Part shown: piece by piece, positions 16,460 to 24,627 of the stretch | Position numbering within the stretch: the stretch's first letter is position 1 | Layout of the letters: each line of letters begins with the position of its first letter | Source of the DNA: SKLM01 sp964450435 | GTDB lineage: Bacteria; Chloroflexota; Anaerolineae; B4-G1 | Direction: 5' to 3' | DNA length: 39,925 bases | Assembly: GCA_964450435.1 (NCBI GenBank) | Contig: CAYVCX010000022.1 | Span: forward strand, 1-39,925 | Notes under the pieces: generated by a model | Told to the model about the DNA's origin: nothing | What the model saw: only the letters and a program-made list of their open reading frames with translations | Databases searched by the model: none | Program-made: the position numbers and the translations under genes

Positions 16460-17683
16460 GTGGAACGAACCGTCGTCGGCATCGATGTAGGGTCGAGCAA
16501 AATCTGCACCCTGGTCGGGGAGGTCCGTGACAACGGTGAGTTGCGTGTTGTGGGTGTGGGGCTGGTACCTGCGCGGGGCCTGCGCAAGGGCGTGGTGGTC
16601 AACGTAGACGACACCACGGCGGCGCTGGCGGCCTCCATCGAAGAGGCGGGACGGTCGTCGGGCTACAAGCTCGAGCGAGCCTACGTCAGCATCAGCGGTG
16701 AGCATGTCTCGTCGCTCAACTGCCAGGGGGTGGTGGGTGTCTCTCACCGCCGGGACGGCATCACGGTGGATGACGTGGAGCGAGCGTTGGATGCTGCCTG
16801 CGCGATCACGGTTCCTCACAATCACGAGATCATGCACGTGATCCCACGAGGGTACGTTGTAGACGGGCAGAGCGGCGTGCGAGAGCCGATCGGTATGCAC
16901 GGTTTCCGCCTGGAGGCGGAGGCGCACGTGGTTACGGCGTCCTCGACAGCGATCCAGAACCTGGTGAAGTGTGTGGGGCGAGCCGGGATGCAGGTGGACG
17001 AGGTGGTCTCGTCGGCGATAGCGGCCGGGGACGCAGTGCTGACAGAGACCGAGCGGGAGATGGGCGTGGTCCTGGCCGATGTCGGGGCGGGCACGACGGA
17101 CGTGGCCATCTTCATCAACGGGACGGTGTGGCACACGGTCACGCTAGGTATCGGCGGTGCCTACGTCACTCAGGATATAGCGATCGGGCTGCGCTTGTCT
17201 CCTGTGGTTGCCGAGGAGATCAAGATTGAGCACGGGCATGCGATTGCAGGCGAGGTCGATCCCGACGAGGAGTTCGTGGTTGCGTCATTTGGCGACGAGG
17301 CCCCCCAGGCGGTGGCCCGCTGGCGTTTGGCGAGCATCATTGAGGCGCGGGTTGAGGAAATCCTGTCGATGATCGGGAAGGAGATCAAGCGGTCCGGATA
17401 CGACGGGTTGCTGCCGGCAGGCATCGTGCTGACCGGCGGCACGCCCCAACTGCCCGGGATGCTCGCACTGGGGCGCGAGGTGCTCGACTTGCCGGTCCGG
17501 GTGGGTAAGCCTCAGGACATGCATGGGCTGGTTGATGCTATCGACAATCCTGCGCATGCAGTTGGGGCAGGACTGCTGATGTGGGGGAGCACGGAAGAGG
17601 CGCGGCCGCAGCTTCGCGCCAGGCCTGGGCCCAGCAGTGGGCATCGTTTTCTCAACTGGCTGCGGGCATTTCTGCCCGGTTAG
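16460..17683 (+). CDS. ftsA: Cell division protein FtsA (actin-like membrane tether)
   Basis: 407 residues. Actin-fold nucleotide motifs are VVGIDVGSSKICTLVGEV (phosphate 1), VVLADVGAGTTDVAIF (phosphate 2) and GIVLTGGTPQLPGM (adenosine). The 1C subdomain (about residues 85-165) is present. The C-terminus GHRFLNWLRAFLPG is an amphipathic helix after a flexible linker, the typical membrane-targeting sequence. FtsA tethers FtsZ filaments to the membrane. Start is GTG 16460 with GGGAG upstream. ftsZ follows after 113 bases that contain a possible extra promoter. Confidence 0.96.
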   Translation: MERTVVGIDVGSSKICTLVGEVRDNGELRVVGVGLVPARGLRKGVVVNVDDTTAALAASIEEAGRSSGYKLERAYVSISGEHVSSLNCQGVVGVSHRRDGITVDDVERALDAACAITVPHNHEIMHVIPRGYVVDGQSGVREPIGMHGFRLEAEAHVVTASSTAIQNLVKCVGRAGMQVDEVVSSAIAAGDAVLTETEREMGVVLADVGAGTTDVAIFINGTVWHTVTLGIGGAYVTQDIAIGLRLSPVVAEEIKIEHGHAIAGEVDPDEEFVVASFGDEAPQAVARWRLASIIEARVEEILSMIGKEIKRSGYDGLLPAGIVLTGGTPQLPGMLALGREVLDLPVRVGKPQDMHGLVDAIDNPAHAVGAGLLMWGSTEEARPQLRARPGPSSGHRFLNWLRAFLPG

Positions 17684-17702
17684 TTGGATGCTGGTGGCAT
17701 TA

Positions 17703-17732
17703 TTTTCCTTTTAGAGCCAGGGGGTGTACAAT
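17703..17732 (+). promoter_or_regulatory. Candidate ftsZ promoter
   Basis: TACAAT at 17727-17732 preceded by TG forms a good -10 in the ftsA-ftsZ gap. The -35 partner (TTTTCC at 17703-17708, 18-base spacer) is weak. The same TACAAT form appears in several other promoters in this window. Transcription would start about 57 bases before the ftsZ ATG. Confidence 0.5.
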
Positions 17733-17796
17733 GCAAACAGACCTATCGAAGCAACACGAGATGATACGTTCACATCACTACGAAAGAGGGGGACTT

Positions 17797-18873
17797 ATGA
17801 ACAGAGCATCACAACCAGAGAGCTTCGCTAAGATTCGTGTTGTGGGTGTGGGAGGGGGCGGGAGTAATGCCGTCAACCGCATGATCGCTGAAGGGATGGG
17901 AGGCGTCGATTTCGTGGCGGTCAACACCGACGCGCAGGCCCTCATGCTCTCTGACGCTCCCGTGCGCGTGCGCATCGGTGATAAGCTGACGCGCGGCCTG
18001 GGTGTGGGTGGGGATCCTGACGTCGGGTGCGAGGCAGCGGAGGAGTCGGTGGACGAGTTGTTCGACATCCTCGAAGGCTCTGATATGGTGTTCATCACCG
18101 CGGGTATGGGAGGCGGGACGGGCACCGGCGCCTCACCGGTCATCGCGCGAGTGGCGAAGGAGGTCGGTGCGTTGAGCATCGGCGTGGTCACGCGTCCGTT
18201 TAGCTGGGAGGGCTCCGTGCGCGGCACGGCGGCGCGCGAGGGGATCGAGCAGCTCAAGGAAGAGGTCGACACGCTGATCGTCATTCCCAACGACAGGCTT
18301 CTCGAGATCACCGACAAGCGCGTCACGCTCCAGAATGCGTTTTCGCTGGCCGACGACGTCCTCCGTCAGGGCATTCAGGGTATCTCCGAGCTGATCACGG
18401 TGCCGGGATTGATCAACCTCGATTTCGCCGACGTGCGCACGATCATGGCGGAGGGTGGAGCTGCACTGATGGCGGTCGGGCGGGCCAGTGGCGAGGAGCG
18501 CGCTGTCGAGGCCGCCCAACAGGCCATCTCCAGCGAACTCCTGGACGTCACCATCGACGGAGCACGCGGGATCCTGTTCAACGTCACCGGTGGAGCGGAT
18601 CTGAGCTTGTTCGAGGTGAACGAGGCAGCTTCGATCATCAAGCGGACAGCGCACCCCGATGTGAACCTGATTTTCGGGGCTGTGGTGGATCAAGAGATGG
18701 ACGACGAAATCCGCATCACGGTGATTGCGACCGGTTTCGATCAAACTGGCTCGGAATCGCGCAGAGCTCGCACGGCGAGACTGGAGGAGAAGCCCGAACC
18801 AGTCGATTTCGAGGCGCCGTCCTTCGATCGCGACGACATTGAGATTCCGGCCTTCCTGCGACGCCAAGATTGA
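17797..18873 (+). CDS. ftsZ: Cell division GTPase FtsZ
   Basis: 358 residues from ATG 17797. Motifs are VVGVGGGGSNAVNRMI (T1), the GTP signature GGGTGTGASPVIA (T4, about residues 107-119), NDRLLEI, and the T7 catalytic loop GLINLDFADVRTIM. The C-terminal linker is short (about 25 residues) and ends with the conserved peptide DDIEIPAFLRRQD that binds FtsA. FtsZ forms the division ring. The frame is open upstream to 17581, but GAGGGGG just before 17797 and the family N-terminus support this start; ATGs at 17731 and 17761 are less likely. It is the last gene of the cluster. Confidence 0.97.
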   Translation: MNRASQPESFAKIRVVGVGGGGSNAVNRMIAEGMGGVDFVAVNTDAQALMLSDAPVRVRIGDKLTRGLGVGGDPDVGCEAAEESVDELFDILEGSDMVFITAGMGGGTGTGASPVIARVAKEVGALSIGVVTRPFSWEGSVRGTAAREGIEQLKEEVDTLIVIPNDRLLEITDKRVTLQNAFSLADDVLRQGIQGISELITVPGLINLDFADVRTIMAEGGAALMAVGRASGEERAVEAAQQAISSELLDVTIDGARGILFNVTGGADLSLFEVNEAASIIKRTAHPDVNLIFGAVVDQEMDDEIRITVIATGFDQTGSESRRARTARLEEKPEPVDFEAPSFDRDDIEIPAFLRRQD

Positions 18874-19158
18874 CGGCGAGAGCTTGACGGTGAAGGCTGT
18901 TTCACCCTGGGTCTCGGCAAGGGTGCACCTGCCCGGGTCTGATTTCGCGTCCTGGCAGCCTCCTCAGTGAGTGTGAACGGGGAGCTGGTCTATCACGCCG
19001 TCCGAACGGAAATCAAGCGCGTCGCGGCAGATGGCGTCTGGGGTGCAGCGCACAGGCATGGTGCGCTGCCGGAGGCTCCCGGCCCTGCTGGACCCTGCGG
19101 CACGAACTGGGGGCAGGGCAAAAGGCTTGTCTTGCCCCGGCAGTGCACGGGAGGCGCG
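18874..19158. other. Gene-free stretch between convergent ftsZ and the small membrane gene
   Basis: I find no convincing gene here. Two stem-loops are visible: GCAGCGCA (19045-19052) with TGCGCTGC (19062-19069), 8 perfect pairs; and GGGGCAGGGC (about 19112) with GTCTTGCCCC (about 19131), 10 pairs including two G-T. Neither has a T-run, but they could act as transcript ends for the converging genes. Confidence 0.45.
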
Positions 19159-19260
19159 TCAGAAGGGCAGTCCTCCTTGTAGAGCAGCAAAGATGATGGT
19201 CAGGGAGAGGACAAGAGCCAGCGTGGCGATCAGTAGTCGCGCGGCATAAATCCGGGCCAT
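19159..19260 (-). CDS. 33-residue single-span membrane protein
   Basis: A short reading frame begins ATG at 19260 directly behind GGAGGAAGGT, one of the best ribosome binding sites in the window, and ends TGA at 19159. The product starts MARIYAARLLIATLALVLS and ends AALQGGLPF, with one hydrophobic helix of about 20 residues and a basic N-terminus, so the N-terminus should be cytoplasmic. It lies 90 bases downstream of the oxidoreductase on the same strand and is probably in the same transcript. Small one-helix subunits accompany many membrane redox enzymes; a stabilising role is inferred only from that. I do not recognise a family. Confidence 0.7.
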   Translation of the reverse strand: MARIYAARLLIATLALVLSLTIIFAALQGGLPF

Positions 19261-19350
19261 ACCTTCCTCCTTACAGTGTGGTGACCCCACCTGGGGCCAT
19301 CTTGGGTGACCGGCGCAGGGGGCACACGCGCCGTCTCTCGCCGCTACCGT

Positions 19351-20691
19351 TCAGGCCATCTTGTAGTACTCTGAGTGGATGCGTTCGCGGATCTCGTGAC
19401 GCATCTGCTCCCGTGAGACGGCAAGCTCTTCCAGAGCGCCCTCCACTGCCTCAAGCATCGGAATTGGACCGCAAAGGAAGTACAGGCAGCCCCTGAAATC
19501 CTCGCAGAGGATGCGTTCTAGGACATCCCTGTCGATGTACCCACTCTCCCCCTCCCAGTCCTCGGGCGGTTTCTCCAAAACGTGGATCACTTCCAGATTC
19601 AGCTTATCCTCGAGGCTCTCGAGCTCCTCTCGAAAGATGATCTCCTCCCAGGTGGGATTTCCGTAGAAGAACTGCAGCGGTCGCTGGTCCCCGCGGTCGG
19701 CCAAGGTGCGGAGCATACTCATGATTGGCGCAGAGCCGATGCCTCCGGCGATGAAGATCAGGCCGGTATCTGGCTCTCCGCGGAGATCGAAGGTGCCGTA
19801 CGGGGCGTCCACGTAGACCTTCGTCCCGAGCGGTGTGTCCCCGATGGTGGAGGTGAAGTCCCCCAACTCCTTGATGGCGAAGCCGAGTTGTTCGGGATGC
19901 TCGGCGCTGGAGGCGAAGGAAAAGGGGTGTTCCTCAATCCGGAACGGGGAGTGTCCAACAGTGAGCCACGCGACCTGCCCGGCGCTGAATGTGATGCCCT
20001 CATGGCCTACCGGTTCCAGGACCAGGGTCCAGGTGTTGCCCCGTTCTTCGATGACGTCGACGACCTCGTAGGGTCGCTGCAACAGCGTCCATGGCTTGAT
20101 GATCCGAACGTAGACGATCATCGCCACCCAGGTAAAGCCGAGTGCGCTCATCAGCCCACGCTGGATGGGAACCGAGGTGTAATAGTTCACGTTCAAGACG
20201 TGGTAGAGCGCGAAGCCGACGATCGCAACGGCAAAGACATCGTGAAGGAAGCGCCAGGTTTCGTAATCGAGACCAAGCGCCAAGCGCCTGACCGAAGTGA
20301 CAACCAGGGCGAGAAGCACCACCACAGCGGCGACCCCGGCGCGGGCACGCCAGGGGGCGGTGAAGACATTGAGCAGCCTGAGCGTGTATGGGTTCTGCAC
20401 GAAGAGGATGAGGGGATGGGCCAGAGTCAACACGAAGGCGGTGATGGAGAGCCGGTGGTGAAACCGGTAGAGGACGTCGGGGGGAAACACCTCGCCGAGA
20501 AAGGGTAGTCGGGAAGCCGGGATGAACTGGATGCCCATCAGGGACAGCCCTGCGAATCCCAGTGCTACCGAAAGCTCCCGCCAGAATGTTCGGCCTGCCG
20601 GCCGCGGCCCCAGAAGCAGGACGAGAAGCGGGGCCAGGACGAGTACGAAGTAGATGAAGATCCAGAAGAGCTGCTTTGTCCTTCGTTTCAT
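19351..20691 (-). CDS. Ferric reductase-like transmembrane haem/FAD/NAD(P)H oxidoreductase
   Basis: 446 residues. About six membrane segments form a ferric-reductase/NOX-type domain with His79-x70-His150 and His92-x71-His164 placed as two b-haem ligand pairs (pairs of His 13-14 residues apart on two helices). A ferredoxin-reductase-like half follows: FAD motif HPFSFASS (about 262-269), NAD motif FIAGGIGSAPIMSML (about 317-331) and LCGPIPMLE near the end. The family moves electrons from NAD(P)H through FAD and haem across the membrane, reducing ferric iron, oxygen or a partner. Start ATG 20691 has GGGGGAA upstream. It is divergent from a pentahaem cytochrome and shares a promoter region with it; the cytochrome is a plausible electron partner (inference). 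Confidence 0.88.
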   Translation of the reverse strand: MKRRTKQLFWIFIYFVLVLAPLLVLLLGPRPAGRTFWRELSVALGFAGLSLMGIQFIPASRLPFLGEVFPPDVLYRFHHRLSITAFVLTLAHPLILFVQNPYTLRLLNVFTAPWRARAGVAAVVVLLALVVTSVRRLALGLDYETWRFLHDVFAVAIVGFALYHVLNVNYYTSVPIQRGLMSALGFTWVAMIVYVRIIKPWTLLQRPYEVVDVIEERGNTWTLVLEPVGHEGITFSAGQVAWLTVGHSPFRIEEHPFSFASSAEHPEQLGFAIKELGDFTSTIGDTPLGTKVYVDAPYGTFDLRGEPDTGLIFIAGGIGSAPIMSMLRTLADRGDQRPLQFFYGNPTWEEIIFREELESLEDKLNLEVIHVLEKPPEDWEGESGYIDRDVLERILCEDFRGCLYFLCGPIPMLEAVEGALEELAVSREQMRHEIRERIHSEYYKMA

Positions 20692-20755
20692 TGTGATTCC
20701 CCCGGGTCCGTGTGCGCTGCCAGGCCTTGGCTGCTCTGATCGGTTGCGGTCGGAT

Positions 20756-20803
20756 TTGAGTATTTCGGGAAGTCAGTATATACTACTTCAGGACGTTGGG
20801 CAA
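20756..20803. promoter_or_regulatory. Overlapping divergent promoters with a palindromic -10
   Basis: The palindrome AGTATATACT (20775-20784) contains TATACT on both strands. On the + strand TTGAGT (20756-20761), 17 bases, TATACT (20779-20784). On the - strand TTGCCC (20803-20798), 17 bases, TATACT (20780-20775). The two promoters face apart, towards the cytochrome and the oxidoreductase, and cannot be occupied at once. Confidence 0.65.
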
Positions 20804-20967
20804 ATCGCGGCTCGTTGCTGTGATTCCCCCGCACCCCCGGCAGGGGGTCTCGCGCAGAGGACCCGCGGGCCCGTAGCGTTTGCATGGTCGACCATCGCGT
20901 GATGGATTAATGTGCAGAAGGACCCGTATAAGGTCGCAGAAGACAAGGAATGAGGGAAGGCGGAGCG

Positions 20968-22056
20968 ATGAGAACGACCGGCAACATCCTGATTGCCCTG
21001 ACTCTGATCCTCATTGGCGTGGTGGGGGTCTGGGGCTACGGCTTCTTCGTCGCCCCGGAGTCGGTGGAGGCCGTGAGCGGTAAGTGGGAGCTATCCGGCC
21101 ATTCGGACGCGGAGTCGGAATCCTTCACACACTGGGATGAGGACGACCCTCCCGAGATACCCACAGCGTGCGCCAAGTGTCATAGTATGGAGGGGTATCT
21201 GGACTTCCTGGGGGCCGATGGTTCGCCGGCGGGGGTCGTGGATGAGCCTGTCCGGCAAGGATCGGTTCTGAGCTGCCGCACGTGTCACAACGAGCCGGCC
21301 CACGAAATGGCTGAGGTGACCTTTCCCTCGGACGTTGTCGTCGAGGAGCACACGCGGTCGGTGAACTGTATGCAATGTCACCAGGGCCGGCAGGCCACGC
21401 AGGATGTGGAGGAGGCGGTGACCGGGCTCGAACCGGACGCGGTGTATGATGAGCTCGGATTCATCAACGTCCACTATGCCATTGGGGCTGCGACGCTGTT
21501 GGGCGGTGACGCCGAAGGGGGGTATCAGTACCCGGGGAAATCGTACGTGGGACGCTTCGGGCACGTGGAAGACTACGATACGTGCATCGAGTGCCACGAC
21601 GCACACAGCACGTTCCGCAATCCGGACCAGTGCAGTCCCTGCCATCTCAACGTCGTGGATGAGGCGGATCTGCGCGCGATACGGGAGAGCGAGGTGGACT
21701 ACGACCGGGACGGCGACGTGGACGAGCCGATCCTGAGTGAGGTGATCACGTTCCACGAAGAGCTTTACGCGGCGATACAGGCTTATGCGGAGGATGTGAT
21801 TGGAGCCCCGATCGTCTACGAGGACAGCTTCCCCTATTTCTTCCACGATCGCGACGGGGGCGAGGTGACGTTCGCCGACCGGTATGGTTCCTGGACGCCG
21901 CGGCTGGTACGGGCGGCGTATAACTACCACTACGTGCACGAAGATCCGGGGGCATATGTGCACAACGCCAGATACGTGCTGCAGTTGCTGTACGATAGCC
22001 TGGAGGATCTGGGACGCGCTGTCCCCGTGGAGATGGACGGCTTCATCAGGCCCTGA
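20968..22056 (+). CDS. Membrane-anchored pentahaem c-type cytochrome
   Basis: 362 residues from ATG 20968 (AAGGCGGAG upstream; an ATG at 20950 has no usable spacing). An N-terminal signal anchor (about residues 6-28) is followed by five CxxCH sites: CAKCH (about 68), CRTCH (103), CMQCH (134), CIECH (206) and CSPCH (222). After the haem part comes DYDRDGDVDE (about 244), an EF-hand-like calcium loop, and a roughly 110-residue helical tail without haem sites (HEELYAAIQAYAEDVIG, YNYHYVHEDPGAYVHNARY). The protein should sit outside the membrane and carry electrons. The spread of haems does not match NrfH or the common octahaem types. I do not know its exact partner. Divergence from a haem/FAD oxidoreductase suggests one electron-transfer unit. 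Confidence 0.88.
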   Translation: MRTTGNILIALTLILIGVVGVWGYGFFVAPESVEAVSGKWELSGHSDAESESFTHWDEDDPPEIPTACAKCHSMEGYLDFLGADGSPAGVVDEPVRQGSVLSCRTCHNEPAHEMAEVTFPSDVVVEEHTRSVNCMQCHQGRQATQDVEEAVTGLEPDAVYDELGFINVHYAIGAATLLGGDAEGGYQYPGKSYVGRFGHVEDYDTCIECHDAHSTFRNPDQCSPCHLNVVDEADLRAIRESEVDYDRDGDVDEPILSEVITFHEELYAAIQAYAEDVIGAPIVYEDSFPYFFHDRDGGEVTFADRYGSWTPRLVRAAYNYHYVHEDPGAYVHNARYVLQLLYDSLEDLGRAVPVEMDGFIRP

Positions 22057-22183
22057 TCAGCCAAGGCATCGCTTGCAGAGGGGCGGGCTCTACGACCTAA
22101 TCAAGTGCCGCGTGGCTCGTCACGCTCCGGTGGGCTGCAGCGGTTCGGTCACCGGGTGAGGCGCCGCGAATTGAGTGAGGGGG

Positions 22184-22936
22184 TCATTTGTGGTCGTTGG
22201 GCTCGCTCATTCGAACGAACTCCCCGTGCCAGGTGTGATACCAGACTTGACCCGTGACGCCGTGGACGCTCAGCATACCCTCGATGGTGCCGTCATTGAG
22301 CGTGTGGATGGTGTAGTAGCCGTAGAAGGGGTCCGGGTGTTCCTCGACCGTGACTCCGGGTCGGTTCGCCCTGAGCCACTGCTGAGCAATGGCCAACGCA
22401 TCCTCTCCTGAGACGACGTTCGCCCCCTCGGCGCGTGCCATCATAGCTCCGCGTCGGTGCATGCCGTAGCGCGTGTTCCACATCATGTTGGGGCCCATCT
22501 CCGGGCCGACGGCCCCAGTGCGCTTGTTCACCAGGAGCTCCATGGCTCCGAAGCCGGTGTCGGGCTCTCGAGCGATGGCGTAGAAGTTGCGCTCAAACTC
22601 CATGACGTCGGCTATCTCAAGCTCCTCCTGGCCCAGAGACTCAAGGTACTGCTCGACTGCCTGGTAAGCTTCGTCGATGGTCAACCGGCCGGATGCCCCC
22701 GACGGCTCAGTCTCTGACGCGCACGGCAGCCCCTGTGTGGCCCATCGGGACTTCAGGCCCTGGTGTGCACCGTACTCCAGGGACCGGCTTTCGGGTAACG
22801 CGCCTACCTCAGACGCGCAAGACGGCGCCATGGTCCATACGTGGCGTCCCCACAGCGCCCACCCAGCGGTCAGCCCGACCACGACGATCGCGACGACTGC
22901 GACGACACCCAGAGAGATCCAGATAGACGTTCTCAT
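22184..22936 (-). CDS. Membrane-anchored PepSY-like domain protein
   Basis: About 250 residues from ATG 22936 (GGGGAG 7 bases upstream; ATGs at 22951 and 22975 are possible). One N-terminal membrane segment (about residues 6-29) precedes an external part. Two repeats of PepSY-like pattern can be seen: LTIDEAYQAVEQYLESLG...VMEFERNFYAIA...GFGAMELLVNKRTGAVGPE (about 85-160), and SGEDALAIAQQWLRANRPG...YYTIHTLNDGTIEGMLSVHGVTGQVWYH (about 180-240). The middle stretch GPNMMWNTRYGMHRR is Met- and His-rich. PepSY domains act in inhibition or sensing outside the cell, or in metal/redox contexts. The gene is downstream of a two-component system on the same strand, after a 214-base gap, so it may be a target or auxiliary. 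Function unknown. Confidence 0.7.
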   Translation of the reverse strand: MRTSIWISLGVVAVVAIVVVGLTAGWALWGRHVWTMAPSCASEVGALPESRSLEYGAHQGLKSRWATQGLPCASETEPSGASGRLTIDEAYQAVEQYLESLGQEELEIADVMEFERNFYAIAREPDTGFGAMELLVNKRTGAVGPEMGPNMMWNTRYGMHRRGAMMARAEGANVVSGEDALAIAQQWLRANRPGVTVEEHPDPFYGYYTIHTLNDGTIEGMLSVHGVTGQVWYHTWHGEFVRMSEPNDHK

Positions 22937-23150
22937 TTCTTGGCTCCCCATCCTCCCGCCCCCTGCTCCGACCAACCCCGACCGGGCTCATCCAGGAGCT
23001 TTGCGGCCTGCTGTCCGGTCTCCTTTTGGGGCTCTCCACCGATTCCGTCCAGACCTGACCGACGAACGACCGGCAGGAGCCTGCCCGTGCGCACGAGTTG
23101 AGCGTATCACGCTCGGGCTGCGTTCGGAAGCGCCATTTGGCGGGGGTTGC

Positions 23151-24605
23151 TCAGAGAGGAACAGCCGGGGTTACCGATGGCTGGGCGGGGATGTGAGCTG
23201 TGACCTGGGTGCCTTCTCCCGGTGCGGTGTTCACGTGAAAGGAGCCTCCGAGCAAGGTTGCTCGCTCCCGCATACCCATGAGCCCGAACTGGCCGACGCG
23301 GGTAAACACATCTGGCCGCGGGGGAAGGTCGAATCCCAGGCCGTCGTCGGTCACGGAGAGGCCGAGGCCCTCGGCGGTGAAGTTGACGTGGATGGCTATG
23401 TCATCCGCGTGTGCGTGCTGGATAGCGTTGTTGAGCGCCTCCTGGGCGATGCGGTAGGCGGCGAGTTCTACGGCAGGTGGGAGGCGCCGGACGGTGCCCT
23501 CTTTGCTTAGGTGAACCCGGGCATCTGTCCGCCTGGCGGCCCGACGCACCAGCATCTCCAGCGCCGGGAGGAAGCCGAGATCTTCGAGATAGGCAGGGCG
23601 CAGTGCGCCGATGATGCGGCGCAGCTCCTCGACGGTCTCCCGCTGCGCTTGCCGGAGTTCCGACAGCAATGAGCAAGCCTCCTCGATCTGGCCGCGTTCG
23701 GCGAGACGCTGACCCATCTCGGCCCGGTGCCCGAGGGCAATGAGATCCTGGACTGGGCCGTCATGGAGTTCTCGGGCCAGTCGGGCCCGCTCCGTCTCCT
23801 GGCCCTCGGTCATCGCGGTCAGGTAGTCGCGCATGCCAGTTTGATAGCTCTCGATGCGCTCTGCCATGTCTGTGAGGGCTCGATGGAGATCCTGCACCTC
23901 CTGTACGCCGCGCGTGACCTGGTTGTCAAACTCTTCGTCGGCGAGGGCGGAGAAGTCGCCCCAGGAGACCTGTTCCGCTGCACCGGCGAGGGTTTCCAGG
24001 GGGCGGATGATGGTGCGCCATCCGAATGTGAGAATCAGGAGGGAGAGGGCGGCGGCGCCAAGGGCAACGACGGGTACGAGGCTGGAAAGCCGGAGGATGG
24101 GGCCGATGAACTCATCGACAGGTTCGCGGACCAAGACCTGCCAGTCCGTTCCCTCAACGGGTGCGAAGGTGACGAGAACAGGCCCGTGGGCTTTGGTGGG
24201 GACGATGACGAATCCATCACGCTGCTGCAGGGCCTGGGGGATACCCAAGCCAGGGTCCACGTCGGGTTCCTCGTAGCGGTCCGAGCGAGCGAGAATCTCC
24301 CCCGTCCCGTTGACGACGATGAGGGCCGCGGTCGGGGGGTGGTCCTGGGACAGGGGCGGCAACCAACGGGACAGCTCCTCCCCATCGGGGCTGACCACGC
24401 CATAGGTCAGCCCGTCTGCAACGACGCGGGCAGCCAGGCGGGCCAACGAGAGGTTGCGATCCGCGACGAAATCCCGCATACTGCGTTGGTGAGCGTAGAC
24501 CCCGGTAAAGGCCAGGGCGATGATGACAAGTGTGACCGGTAGCACAGCCCAGAGGAAGAGCTGGAACTGGAGGCTGCGTGCGAATCGCAGAACCCGCCGT
24601 CTCAC
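23151..24605 (-). CDS. Sensor histidine kinase, NarL/DegS type (HisKA_3)
   Basis: 484 residues from GTG 24605, chosen because GGGGGAG stands just before it; a TTG at 24638 would overlap the upstream gene by 11 bases. Layout: membrane helix 1 (about 16-38), extracytoplasmic sensor of about 130 residues (PAS/Cache-like, VVNGTGEILARSDRYEEPD), helix 2 (about 170-192), HAMP, then dimerisation motif ERARLARELHDGPVQDL with the phospho-accepting His near residue 281. The ATPase has AYRIAQEALNNAIQHAHA (N box) and DDGLGFDLP...GLMGMRERATLLGG. It autophosphorylates and passes phosphate to the response regulator encoded 22 bases upstream. The signal is unknown; redox genes around it make a redox signal plausible. 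Confidence 0.93.
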   Translation of the reverse strand: MRRRVLRFARSLQFQLFLWAVLPVTLVIIALAFTGVYAHQRSMRDFVADRNLSLARLAARVVADGLTYGVVSPDGEELSRWLPPLSQDHPPTAALIVVNGTGEILARSDRYEEPDVDPGLGIPQALQQRDGFVIVPTKAHGPVLVTFAPVEGTDWQVLVREPVDEFIGPILRLSSLVPVVALGAAALSLLILTFGWRTIIRPLETLAGAAEQVSWGDFSALADEEFDNQVTRGVQEVQDLHRALTDMAERIESYQTGMRDYLTAMTEGQETERARLARELHDGPVQDLIALGHRAEMGQRLAERGQIEEACSLLSELRQAQRETVEELRRIIGALRPAYLEDLGFLPALEMLVRRAARRTDARVHLSKEGTVRRLPPAVELAAYRIAQEALNNAIQHAHADDIAIHVNFTAEGLGLSVTDDGLGFDLPPRPDVFTRVGQFGLMGMRERATLLGGSFHVNTAPGEGTQVTAHIPAQPSVTPAVPL

Positions 24606-24627
24606 GGTGTATACTCCCCCGGAAGCC

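Noticed and set aside
16094..17134. 346-codon frame on the minus strand
   Set aside because: Antisense to ftsQ and ftsA, both complete and well recognised; GC-rich shadow frame.
18967..19182. 71-codon frame after ftsZ
   Set aside because: It spans two stem-loops, overlaps the better-supported small membrane gene on the other strand, and looks like no known product.
19582..20508. 308-codon frame on the plus strand
   Set aside because: Antisense to the haem/FAD oxidoreductase, which has intact motifs and membrane segments.
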